From assembly GCA_022777285.1 (NCBI GenBank), contig JALFGN010000134.1, positions 1-51,761 on the forward strand: a stretch of 51,761 bases of DNA, read 5' to 3'. The position numbers were made by a program, and so were the translations under genes. Shown here in pieces: positions 27,418 through 34,832 of this stretch. Under the pieces are notes generated by a model. The model was not told where the DNA came from. It saw only the letters and a list, made by a program, of their open reading frames with translations, and did not search any database. The stretch is from Blautia sp. (GTDB taxonomy: Bacteria > Bacillota > Clostridia > Lachnospirales > Lachnospiraceae). Positions within the stretch are counted from its first letter, which is position 1; each line of letters begins with the position of its first letter.

Positions 27418-27448
27418 CGCCCTGGTTTTATGACCAGGGCGATTTTTT
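27418..27448 (+). terminator. Intrinsic terminator/attenuator between rpsB and tsf
   Basis: Stem CGCCCTGGT / ACCAGGGCG (9 bp) with a 6-base loop, followed by A and six T. The left arm also forms a perfect 12-base palindrome CAGGGCGCCCTG (27413-27424) with the sequence just before it. The terminator would make tsf partly dependent on read-through from rpsB. Confidence 0.85.
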
Positions 27449-27480
27449 AAATACCATAATGATTCAGGAGGAAAATTACG

Positions 27481-28419
27481 ATGGCTGTTACAGCAAAAAT
27501 GGTAAAAGATTTAAGAGAGATGACAGGCGCTGGTATGATGGATTGTAAGAAAGCTCTTACAGCTACAGAAGGCGATATGGATAAAGCAGTTGAATTCTTA
27601 AGAGAAAAAGGTCTTGCTACTGCTCAGAAAAAAGCAAGCCGTATTGCAGCAGAAGGTCTTTGCAAAACTCTGGTAGCTGCTGATGAAAAGAAAGCAGTTG
27701 TTGTAGAAGTAAATGCGGAAACAGACTTTGTTGCAAAAAATGATAAATTCCAGGCATTCGTTGCACAGGTTGCAGAACAGGCTATGGAAACAGAAGCTGC
27801 AGATGTAGAAGCTTTCCTTGCAGAAACATGGAAATTTGATACAACAAAGACAGTAAATGAAGCACTGGCTGCACAGATTGCAGTAATCGGCGAAAACATG
27901 AACATCAGAAGATTTACAAAGGTAGAAGAAGCAAACGGATTCGTAGCTTCTTACACACATATGGGTGGTAAAATCGGTGTTCTGGTTGATGTTGAAACAG
28001 ATGTAATCAACGATGCAGTAAAAGAAATGGCGAAAAACGTAGCTATGCAGATCGCTGCTCTGAATCCAAAATACACAAACAGAAGCGAAATCAGTGAAGA
28101 ATTCATCGCTCATGAAAAAGAAATTCTGTTAGCTCAGATCATGAACGATCCGAAAGAATCTTCTAAACCTGAAAAAGTAATCCAGGGTATGATTAACGGA
28201 CGTATCAACAAAGAAATGAAAGAAATCTGTCTGTTAGATCAGGTATACGTAAAAGCAGAAGACGGAAAACAGGCTGTTGCTAAATACGTAGAAGAAGTTG
28301 CAAAAGCAAACGGTGCAAACATTACTGTAAAAGGTTTTGTTCGTTTCGAAACAGGTGAAGGTATCGAAAAGAAAGAAGAAAACTTTGCAGAAGAAGTTGC
28401 AAAACAGATGGGAATGTAA
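27481..28419 (+). CDS. tsf: Translation elongation factor Ts
   Basis: EF-Ts, 312 residues, catalyses GDP release from EF-Tu. It starts with the UBA-like domain VKDLREMTGAGMMDCKKAL and AVEFLREKGLATAQKKASR, then VVEVNAETDFVAKN, a universally conserved segment, and ASYTHMGGKIGVLVDVE. AGGAGGAAAATTACG precedes the ATG. Codon use is unusually regular, as in highly expressed genes. It follows rpsB with a terminator in between, and no strong promoter of its own was found within the 93-base gap, so it is likely fed by read-through. Confidence 0.97.
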   Translation: MAVTAKMVKDLREMTGAGMMDCKKALTATEGDMDKAVEFLREKGLATAQKKASRIAAEGLCKTLVAADEKKAVVVEVNAETDFVAKNDKFQAFVAQVAEQAMETEAADVEAFLAETWKFDTTKTVNEALAAQIAVIGENMNIRRFTKVEEANGFVASYTHMGGKIGVLVDVETDVINDAVKEMAKNVAMQIAALNPKYTNRSEISEEFIAHEKEILLAQIMNDPKESSKPEKVIQGMINGRINKEMKEICLLDQVYVKAEDGKQAVAKYVEEVAKANGANITVKGFVRFETGEGIEKKEENFAEEVAKQMGM

Positions 28420-28454
28420 GCGAAGCTTGCACTTCAAATTAAATAAGATTTTTT

Positions 28455-28472
28455 AAAGGCTCTGAAAGCCTT
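28455..28472 (+). terminator. Weak hairpin after tsf
   Basis: AAGGCT and AGCCTT flank a 5-base loop, preceded by a T6 run but followed only by TTATAAACACTTTATTC. It may end tsf transcription, but the tail is poor. Confidence 0.35.
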
Positions 28473-28481
28473 ATAAACACT

Positions 28482-28706
28482 TTATTCTCTAGTGATTATA
28501 AGGTTTTCGCAGCTTTTTTCTATGAAAAAAGGAAAGTATGGGCAGTCTGTACCACCTGCATCCTGCAATTTTTTTCGTAGATTACTGATGTGCTTCTTAA
28601 GCGAACGTTCTGTGCAGTCTTGTGTATCCAGGCTTAAGTGACCGATCGACAATGACTGTCTCTCTGTCTGTATTTCATTTCCGAAGCTGAACAGTAATCC
28701 GTGCAA
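28482..28706 (-). pseudogene. Possible remnant of a winged-helix regulator
   Basis: An open frame of about 75 codons starting at a TTG without a good ribosome site. The middle part, TERSLKKHISNLRKKLQD, resembles the recognition-helix region of OmpR-type winged-helix domains (KxHISxLRKKL). The part before it (FGNEIQTERQSL) and the end (FFIEKSCENLIITRE) do not look like a complete domain, so if real it is a fragment. It could also be a chance open frame. It lies in the 303-base gap between tsf and bioY, where I see nothing else but the weak hairpin. Confidence 0.25.
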
Positions 28707-28722
28707 GAAGTATCGTCTTTAC

Positions 28723-29334
28723 TTAGAATAAGTTTGCATGAATCAACCGGTTACGAATCTGTGGTCCCAATATCATAGCAAGAACCATTTTGATTAAATC
28801 TCCCGGAATAAACGGGATGACACCTGCCATCAATGCGGCCAACAGATCCATGTGTGCTTCATATGCCAGACATGCAGTACCAAAGGCATAGCATACAACA
28901 GTACCAATAATCATTCCGATAAAGCAAAGCAATCTGTTATTAATCTTGCGGTCAATTACCATTCCTGCTATGATAGCCATTGGAATAAATCCAATAAGAT
29001 AACCGCCTGGCGGTCCAAACAGTTTTCCAGGACCACTGGTAAATCCGGAAAATACAGGAACTCCCACCAGTCCGATCCGTAGATACACCAGATAGCTGAT
29101 GGTCCCTCTTTTTACCCCCAACATATACAGTGCAAAATAAATAGCCAAGTTCGTCAGTGAAATCGGTACCGGCCCGATTGGCAGTGAAAAAGGTGCCAGC
29201 ACACAGATTACTGCGGTCATTACTCCAATCGCAGCAATCTGCTGAATGGAAAATTTTTCTTTTGTATTAACTGTAAGATTACTCATTTTTTTTAGCCATC
29301 TTCCTGTGATAATCTCTTTCACAAGGTTTCTCAT
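28723..29334 (-). CDS. bioY: BioY family biotin ECF transporter S component
   Basis: A 203-residue integral membrane protein with six predicted helices. Family marks are the first helix region IQQIAAIGVMTAVICVLAPFS, IGPVPISLTNLAIYF, and GPPGGYLIGFIPMAIIAG, the central signature of BioY. It binds biotin and is energised by the shared EcfAAT module encoded elsewhere. The start is uncertain: 29334 is preceded by GGAG with 8 bases spacing and fits the transcript start from the 29378 promoter; an in-frame codon at 29286 gives the more usual N-terminus but has a poor ribosome site. No BirA operator was recognised. Confidence 0.88.
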   Translation of the reverse strand: MRNLVKEIITGRWLKKMSNLTVNTKEKFSIQQIAAIGVMTAVICVLAPFSLPIGPVPISLTNLAIYFALYMLGVKRGTISYLVYLRIGLVGVPVFSGFTSGPGKLFGPPGGYLIGFIPMAIIAGMVIDRKINNRLLCFIGMIIGTVVCYAFGTACLAYEAHMDLLAALMAGVIPFIPGDLIKMVLAMILGPQIRNRLIHANLF

Positions 29335-29377
29335 AATCCCTACTCCGAAGCTGTAATAAACCATCTAATGTAATTCG

Positions 29378-29406
29378 ATTTTATCATTGACTCGGAGAAA
29401 TAGCAA
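29378..29406 (-). promoter_or_regulatory. Promoter of bioY
   Basis: Read on the minus strand: TTGCTA, 17 bp, TAAAAT, with TGA before the -10 (extended -10). The predicted start near 29371 would exclude the first open-frame codon at 29364 and supports 29334. Confidence 0.6.
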
Positions 29407-29441
29407 GTTGATTGAGGAGTGACCAGGGTCACCCTGCCCCG

Positions 29442-30302
29442 CTATACATGCATCAGTTTTTTTCGAAACTGCGAAGGCGAACAGTGGTTATACATCTGAA
29501 AACTCCGATTAAAATTACTGACAGAAGAGAATCCCGAGGCCAGTGCAATATCAGTGATTGAGATTTTGGAATCGGTCAGCAGTTCTTCTGCGTGGCGGAT
29601 ACGCTGGCGTGTGAGGTATTCTTGGAAGGTTATTCCTGTAAATTCTTTAAAAAGTCTGGAAAAATGATATTTACTGAATCCTGCGATTTCTGCAGCCTGT
29701 TCAAGTGTCAGATTTTCCCGAAATGAGGTATCGATATACTGACAGACCGTTGTGAATTTTTCCATGTATTCTCTGCGGGAGGAAAAGGATACACCGGTAA
29801 ATCGAGGAGTATGTTCGAAATTATGGCGTACTAGCAGAAGAACAATCTGAATAACAGCAGAGGATACCCAGGCATCGGCCAGATAATTACTTTTTTCAGT
29901 CTCCCGGATGATTTCCTTGAATTTTGCAGACACTTCCTGAAAGAGTTCCGGACAGGAAGCCGGCGTAAGGCAAACAGCTTCCGGTAACAGCAGCAGTGCG
30001 CTTCCCATACCGGGTATAGAATAAAAAAGCGACAATGGTGCCTGAAAAATCAGGCGCTTACCGGTGGCAGGCGCCTGCAGTGAATGAATTTCCCCACTGT
30101 TGATAAATAACAGATCAAGGGGATTTAGTGTGTAGCACTCATTTCCTATTACGGCCTGATAGCCGTTTTCTAAAGGCATGATAATTTCAATACTTGTATG
30201 CCAGTGTGGCGGATAATCTTCAGTCTCCTGATTTTTCATCAATCGAAACTGTGAAGAACCATATGCAATCGTTTCTTTCATTCCTTTGAGATCTTCAATC
30301 AT
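29442..30302 (-). CDS. AraC family transcriptional regulator with cupin sensor
   Basis: A 286-residue regulator. The N-terminal 150 residues are cupin-like (YPPHWHTSIEIIMPLENGYQAV and LLFINSGEIHSLQAP), a probable sugar-binding pocket. The C-terminal AraC domain has both helix-turn-helix units: LEQAAEIAGFSKYHFSRLF and ITDIALASGFSSVSNFNRSF, ending with HCSPSQFRKKL. It is divergent from the GH3 gene; its own -10 overlaps a direct-repeat half-site, so it likely activates the GH3 promoter and represses or tunes itself. The inducer, presumably a xylo- or arabino-oligosaccharide, is inferred from the neighbours. Confidence 0.88.
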   Translation of the reverse strand: MIEDLKGMKETIAYGSSQFRLMKNQETEDYPPHWHTSIEIIMPLENGYQAVIGNECYTLNPLDLLFINSGEIHSLQAPATGKRLIFQAPLSLFYSIPGMGSALLLLPEAVCLTPASCPELFQEVSAKFKEIIRETEKSNYLADAWVSSAVIQIVLLLVRHNFEHTPRFTGVSFSSRREYMEKFTTVCQYIDTSFRENLTLEQAAEIAGFSKYHFSRLFKEFTGITFQEYLTRQRIRHAEELLTDSKISITDIALASGFSSVSNFNRSFQMYNHCSPSQFRKKLMHV

Positions 30303-30326
30303 AGTAAAAGATAATCCCTTTCAAAA

Positions 30327-30354
30327 ATAGCAAAATATAGGAAAAGTATAGCAA
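30327..30354 (+). promoter_or_regulatory. AraC-type operator: ATAGCAA repeated with 21-bp spacing
   Basis: ATAGCAA occurs at 30327-30333 and again at 30348-30354, exactly 21 bp apart (two helical turns) in the same orientation. This is the classical layout for an AraC-family dimer. It lies just upstream of the -35 region of the GH3 promoter and overlaps the -10 of the araC gene. Confidence 0.55.
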
Positions 30355-30373
30355 GAATCAATAAGGAAAACAA
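30345..30373 (-). promoter_or_regulatory. Promoter of the araC-type gene
   Basis: On the minus strand: TTGTTT, 17 bp, TATACT with TGC before the -10 (extended). The leader would be about 35 bases. Confidence 0.62.
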
Positions 30374-30385
30374 TAGATTCTTTTT

Positions 30386-30391
30386 TATAAT
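30386..30391 (+). promoter_or_regulatory. -10 element of the GH3 operon promoter
   Basis: A perfect TATAAT, but the position 17 bp upstream reads AAGGAA, with no match worth calling a -35. Such a promoter normally needs an activator, in keeping with the adjacent direct repeat. Confidence 0.5.
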
Positions 30392-30420
30392 AGAAAATGA
30401 ACAAAAAAAGGAGATTACTT

Positions 30421-32568
30421 ATGGCTAAAACATTTAGAGAACGGGCGGAAGAACTTGTAGCACAGATGACGCTGGAGGAGAAGGTTTCCCAGACACTTCA
30501 CGGAGCGGCAGAAATTGAGAGACTGGGAATTCCCAAATATAACTGGTGGAATGAGGCACTTCACGGAATTGCCAGAACGGGAACAGCGACATTATTTCCA
30601 CAGGCAATTGGTCTGGCTGCATCTTTTGATGAAGAACTGGTTGCGGAGATGGCTGATATCATTGCCACTGAAGGACGTGCAAAATATAATATGCATGTGA
30701 AATATGGTGACAGAGACATCTATAAAGGCTTAACATATTGGGCACCTAATGTAAATATTTTCCGTGATCCGCGCTGGGGAAGAGGTCATGAAACGTATGG
30801 TGAGGATCCCTATCTTACATCACGCCTGGGCGTGCGGTTTATTCAGGCACTTCAGGGAGATGATCCTGCATATATGAAGGCAGCAGCCTGTGCAAAGCAT
30901 TTTGCTGTACATTCCGGACCAGAAGGAGAGAGACATCATTTTAATGCTGTTGCATCCAAACAGGATATGTATGAGACTTATCTGCCGGCATTTAAAGCCT
31001 GTGTGCAGGAAGGAAAAGTAGAAGCTGTGATGGGTGCATATAACAGGACAAATGGAGAACCATGCTGCGGCAGTAAGACACTTCTGCAAGATATTTTGAG
31101 AGAAGAATGGGGATTTGAGGGGCACGTTGTCAGTGACTGCTGGGCAGTGCGTGATTTCCATGAAAATCATCATGTAACAAATGCACCGGTGGAATCCGTA
31201 ACGATGGCTATGAATCACGGTTGTGACTTGAATTGTGGTTGTACATACCCTCATCTGGTTCAGGCAGTACGTGAAGGAAGAGTTGATGAAAAACGAATCA
31301 ATGAGGCGGTTATCAATCTTTTCACCACACGTATGAAGCTTGGTATGTTTGAAGAACCGGGAACAGTTCCATTCGATAGTATTCCTTATACAGAAAACGA
31401 CACACCGGAACATAACCGTATAAACGAAAAGATTTCTGAAAAAACTCTGGTTCTTCTGAAAAATGAAGGAGGACTTCTTCCTCTGAATAAGAATAATATG
31501 AAAACCATCGGAGTCATCGGGCCAAATGCCAATAGCAGAGCAGCACTTGTGGGTAACTATGAGGGAACTGCTTCCCGTTATGTAACAGTTCTTGAAGGAA
31601 TTCAGGATTATGTAGGCGATGATGTTCGTGTCATGTACTCGGAAGGATGTGCTTTATTTAAAGACCGTGTCTGTGTTCTCTCAGAACCAAACGATCGTCT
31701 GGCTGAAGTGAAAGGCGTATGCGAGGCCAGTGATGTGGTTATTGTCTGCCTTGGATTGGATGCTACACTGGAAGGTGAAGAGGGCGATACAGGAAATGAA
31801 TTTGCCAGCGGTGACAAACCGGATCTGAACTACCCGGGGCTGCAGAATGAAATCCTCAAAGCGGCATATGAAAGTGGAAAACCGGTGGTTCTCGTTTCAT
31901 TGACCGGAAGTGCTATGGATCTTAGCTGGGCTGACGAGCATATTCCGGCTATCGTACAGGCATGGTATCCTGGATCAAGAGGTGGAGAGGCTGTGGCACG
32001 TCTGTTGTTTGGAGAGTGTTCACCGGAAGGTAAACTGCCGGTAACCTTCTATCGTTCCGTGGAAGAACTGCCGGAGTTTACGGATTATTCCATGAAAGGA
32101 AGAACTTACCGTTATATGGAACAGGAAGCGTTATATCCCTTTGGCTATGGACTGTCATATACAGAGTTCAGTCTGTCAGAACCTGAGATTACAGTTTACG
32201 AAGGAGATAAGGTGTCCGAAACAGGAATCATCAGAAAGGGTACAGGAATGACTGTACGGACAGTGATTCGAAATATCGGTAAGATGGCCGGAGGAGAAAC
32301 CGTACAGGTTTATGTAAAATCCTGCTGTGACGGAACTCCAAATCCCCAGTTAAAGGCTTTGAAAAAGGTATTTCTGAATCCGGGCGAGGAGCAGGAAGTC
32401 GTTCTGACTTTAAAACCGGAAGCTTTCGAACTGTTTGATATCGATGGCGCTGCACAGATTCTATCCGGTGAATACTGTGTTTATACAGGCACTTCACAGC
32501 CGGATAAAAGAAGTAAGACCCTGACAGGAAAAGGTGGATTTGTCAATACATTCGCAGCTGAAGTGTAA
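30421..32568 (+). CDS. Glycoside hydrolase family 3 beta-xylosidase-like enzyme
   Basis: A 715-residue cytoplasmic GH3 enzyme. The N-terminal TIM-barrel begins near YNWWNEALHGIARTG, a motif typical of GH3 beta-xylosidases and alpha-arabinofuranosidases rather than glucosidases. The nucleophile aspartate lies in VVSDCWAVRDF (Asp239). The alpha/beta sandwich follows (IGVIGPNANSRAALVGNYEG), then FPFGYGLSYTEF-like (LYPFGYGLSYTEF) and a fibronectin III-like C-terminal domain. There is no signal peptide, so it acts on imported oligosaccharides, releasing xylose or arabinose from non-reducing ends. The ATG at 30421 follows AAAGGAG with 7 bases spacing; an in-frame ATG at 30397 lies upstream of that site. 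Confidence 0.9.
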   Translation: MAKTFRERAEELVAQMTLEEKVSQTLHGAAEIERLGIPKYNWWNEALHGIARTGTATLFPQAIGLAASFDEELVAEMADIIATEGRAKYNMHVKYGDRDIYKGLTYWAPNVNIFRDPRWGRGHETYGEDPYLTSRLGVRFIQALQGDDPAYMKAAACAKHFAVHSGPEGERHHFNAVASKQDMYETYLPAFKACVQEGKVEAVMGAYNRTNGEPCCGSKTLLQDILREEWGFEGHVVSDCWAVRDFHENHHVTNAPVESVTMAMNHGCDLNCGCTYPHLVQAVREGRVDEKRINEAVINLFTTRMKLGMFEEPGTVPFDSIPYTENDTPEHNRINEKISEKTLVLLKNEGGLLPLNKNNMKTIGVIGPNANSRAALVGNYEGTASRYVTVLEGIQDYVGDDVRVMYSEGCALFKDRVCVLSEPNDRLAEVKGVCEASDVVIVCLGLDATLEGEEGDTGNEFASGDKPDLNYPGLQNEILKAAYESGKPVVLVSLTGSAMDLSWADEHIPAIVQAWYPGSRGGEAVARLLFGECSPEGKLPVTFYRSVEELPEFTDYSMKGRTYRYMEQEALYPFGYGLSYTEFSLSEPEITVYEGDKVSETGIIRKGTGMTVRTVIRNIGKMAGGETVQVYVKSCCDGTPNPQLKALKKVFLNPGEEQEVVLTLKPEAFELFDIDGAAQILSGEYCVYTGTSQPDKRSKTLTGKGGFVNTFAAEV

Positions 32569-32598
32569 AACTGCGGTCTGGAAAGGAGCATGGGAAAA

Positions 32599-34512
32599 GT
32601 GATGAGATTATCTTCGTTAATCAGTGACGGGATGATTCTCCAGAGAGATGTAGAAAACAGTATCTGGGGATATAGTGAAAAGGGAAGAACGGTAGAACTG
32701 TCTTTTGAAAATTTTCAGGTTCAAACCATCTGTGGTGATGACGGATACTTTGAACTGATGATACCGGAAATGCCTGCCGGCGGTCCGTGGGAGTTCAGGA
32801 TGACAGATGGGGAAGAAGAACTTGTGATTCATGATGTACTGTTTGGTGATGTATTTCTTCTGGGAGGGCAGTCTAATATGGAACTGCCAATTGAGCGGGT
32901 GATGGACCGGTATGCAGATGAAATTCTGCATACTTCAGAGGATGAAATCCGCATGTTCGAAGTCCCCAAGGAATATGTATTTGGAGAAAAACGTCAGGAA
33001 TTGGAAAAGGGCTGCTGGATTAAAGCGAAAGGAGAAGAACTGCAGCTGTTCAGTGCTGTGGGATATTTTGCTGCAAAAGAAATTCATGACAGGGAAAGAA
33101 TACCGGTTGGACTTCTGCAGACTGCTGTGGGAGGTACACCGGTGAAATCCTGGTGCAGCGAGGAGACTGTTACAGCTCTGGGTTATGATGCTGCGGAGAT
33201 TGAAGAATGCCGCCAGAAAGGATATCCGGAAGCGACCATCAAAGCGGAAGAAGAAAGAGAGCTTTGGTGGAGAAAAGAGGCGTTGAAGGAATCCGGTGTG
33301 GATTGTGCTACAGATAGTAAGGGCAATTTTTGTATTCCGGGATTCTTTGAAAATACTGTGTTGGATCAATTTTATGGCGGATTGCGCTTTACAAAAACCT
33401 TTGTGCTGGATGAAAAAGATGAACCGGAAAAAGGAGAAGCTATTCTTTATTTCGGTGCTATGATTGATGCAGATAAGATTTTAATTAATGGCACATTGAT
33501 CGGTGAGACGGAATACCAGTACCCACCCAGAATTTATCGGATACCGGAGGGAATCCTTCATGCTGGAGAAAATATCATTGAAGTAAAATTGATGGTTTTC
33601 AGACAGGAAGGAGGCTTTGTACCTGGAAAGGTGTATGAACTTTGCTTTGGCAGTAATCTGGAGAAAAAGGTTTCTCTTTCCGGTGACTGGAATTATGAAA
33701 TCATCCACCGGATGGAATCGCTGCCGCAGATGACATTTTTCCAGTATAAAGCATGTGGACTTTATCAGGGAATGCTCTATCCCATCAGAAGATGGAAAAT
33801 CAAAGGATGTTTCTTTTATCAGGGTGAATCCAATACCGGGCGGCCGGAAACCTATGAGGAGGAATTTGGCACGATGATCGAGGAATGGAGAACCCTCTGG
33901 CAGATTCCGGATATGCCGTTCATTTTCGTTCAGCTGGCAGGATTTTCTGATGGAAAACTTTATACGAACGGCATACAGTGGGCAAGACTTCGTGAGGCAC
34001 AGAGAAAAACAGCCGGTTTGCCGTATGCCATGATGGTACAGGCTTATGACTTGGGAGAATACAACGATCTGCATCCTACCGATAAGAAAACAGTCGGCGT
34101 ACGTGCAGCACTTGCGGCAGAAACATTGATTTATGGCAGAAACGTATCATACCGAAATCCGGAGCTTGCTGCAGCCATTAGAAATACTGGAAGTATAAAG
34201 TTTGTTTTCGAACCGTCAGGCATTGTATTGCATACAGAGAAAAGAACTCCGGATCTGAAAGAAGTACCGGGAGTTTCTCTGCGACAGGATAAGAATGAAC
34301 CGGTCAGAGGTTTTGATATTATTTGTAAAGATGGAAGCCGTAAAGCAGCCGAGGGAAAACTGACAGGAGAAAATACTGTCGAAGTATCCATAACGGAAGA
34401 CGCCGTTGGAGTATCCTATGCATGGAATGACTGTCCGTGGGAAGCAAATTTATACAGCGATGAGGAATTGCCGGTAGTTCCTTTCCAGATTATATTTCAG
34501 GAGATATCATAA
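32599..34512 (+). CDS. SGNH-type sialate/xylan O-acetylesterase
   Basis: A 637-residue esterase of the sialate-O-acetylesterase-like group (recently linked to CE20 xylan esterases). Block I with the catalytic serine is FLLGGQSNMELP, and the Asp-His pair lies in YNDLHPTDKKTVG. Between them sits a beta-domain insertion (DQFYGGLRFTKTF to IIEVKLMVFRQEG) as in the large members. The N-terminus RLSSLISDGMILQRD is the normal family start. Three in-frame starts exist (32590 ATG, 32599 GTG, 32602 ATG); AAGGAG at 32583-32588 best fits 32599. No signal peptide, so it would deacetylate imported acetylated xylo-oligosaccharides. It follows GH3 by 30 bases. Confidence 0.8.
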   Translation: MMRLSSLISDGMILQRDVENSIWGYSEKGRTVELSFENFQVQTICGDDGYFELMIPEMPAGGPWEFRMTDGEEELVIHDVLFGDVFLLGGQSNMELPIERVMDRYADEILHTSEDEIRMFEVPKEYVFGEKRQELEKGCWIKAKGEELQLFSAVGYFAAKEIHDRERIPVGLLQTAVGGTPVKSWCSEETVTALGYDAAEIEECRQKGYPEATIKAEEERELWWRKEALKESGVDCATDSKGNFCIPGFFENTVLDQFYGGLRFTKTFVLDEKDEPEKGEAILYFGAMIDADKILINGTLIGETEYQYPPRIYRIPEGILHAGENIIEVKLMVFRQEGGFVPGKVYELCFGSNLEKKVSLSGDWNYEIIHRMESLPQMTFFQYKACGLYQGMLYPIRRWKIKGCFFYQGESNTGRPETYEEEFGTMIEEWRTLWQIPDMPFIFVQLAGFSDGKLYTNGIQWARLREAQRKTAGLPYAMMVQAYDLGEYNDLHPTDKKTVGVRAALAAETLIYGRNVSYRNPELAAAIRNTGSIKFVFEPSGIVLHTEKRTPDLKEVPGVSLRQDKNEPVRGFDIICKDGSRKAAEGKLTGENTVEVSITEDAVGVSYAWNDCPWEANLYSDEELPVVPFQIIFQEIS

Positions 34513-34613
34513 GAAATGAAAATATTTGATGGTGGGTACTGTGTACCTTTTCTAGTAGAGTAAGATGCTTATGAGGGTGTAAAAATGAAGATGGCTGTCG
34601 ATATCCGGTGAGA

Positions 34614-34781
34614 ATGTATGTGGAACCTTTTGGAAAACCTCGCCTGATGGTTTCACGTACAGATGATGACAGAATCCTTGTTTTAAGCAAAATTTTTGCA
34701 GTAGAGAAAATAGTTTTCTATAGGGAAGGCACCGTCCCCCGGATCTCATGTATGGGTCCGACAGAAAGCTGGAAGAGATAG
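34614..34781 (+). CDS. Possible small protein of 55 residues
   Basis: A short open frame with a protein-like, charged composition (MYVEPFGKPRLMVSRTDDD at its start, ending SCMGPTESWKR) and no signal peptide. A weak GGTGAG lies before its ATG. Nothing in it is recognised. Chance is a real alternative at this length. Confidence 0.2.
   Translation: MYVEPFGKPRLMVSRTDDDRILVLSKIFAVEKIVFYREGTVPRISCMGPTESWKR
34696..34724 (+). promoter_or_regulatory. Promoter candidate for the two-component genes
   Basis: TTGCAG and TATAGG with 17 bp between (4 of 6 matches in each box). Transcription from here would leave a leader of about 100 bases before the kinase gene. Confidence 0.35.
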
Positions 34782-34832
34782 TTCTGGATGTTTGGAACAT
34801 AATATGGTATGATGGCTACAGGAGGGCAGCGT

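Larger units (their letters stand above)
34513..34832. other. 320-base gap between esterase and histidine kinase genes
   Basis: It holds an inverted repeat GGTAC-TGT-GTACC (34535-34547), a possible short open frame and a promoter candidate (both listed apart). I see no terminator with a T run after the esterase gene. Confidence 0.6.

Noticed and set aside
27598-28113. 171-codon open frame opposite tsf
   Set aside because: Explained by the strong codon bias of tsf; sequence is Cys/Phe-rich and unlike a protein.
29420-29441. GTGACC-AG-GGTCAC palindrome as araC terminator
   Set aside because: No T run on the minus strand; may be a binding site but nothing supports it.
34798-34813. CATAAT/TATGAT as -10 of the kinase gene
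   Set aside because: No -35 at a proper distance, and a start there would fall on the ribosome site.
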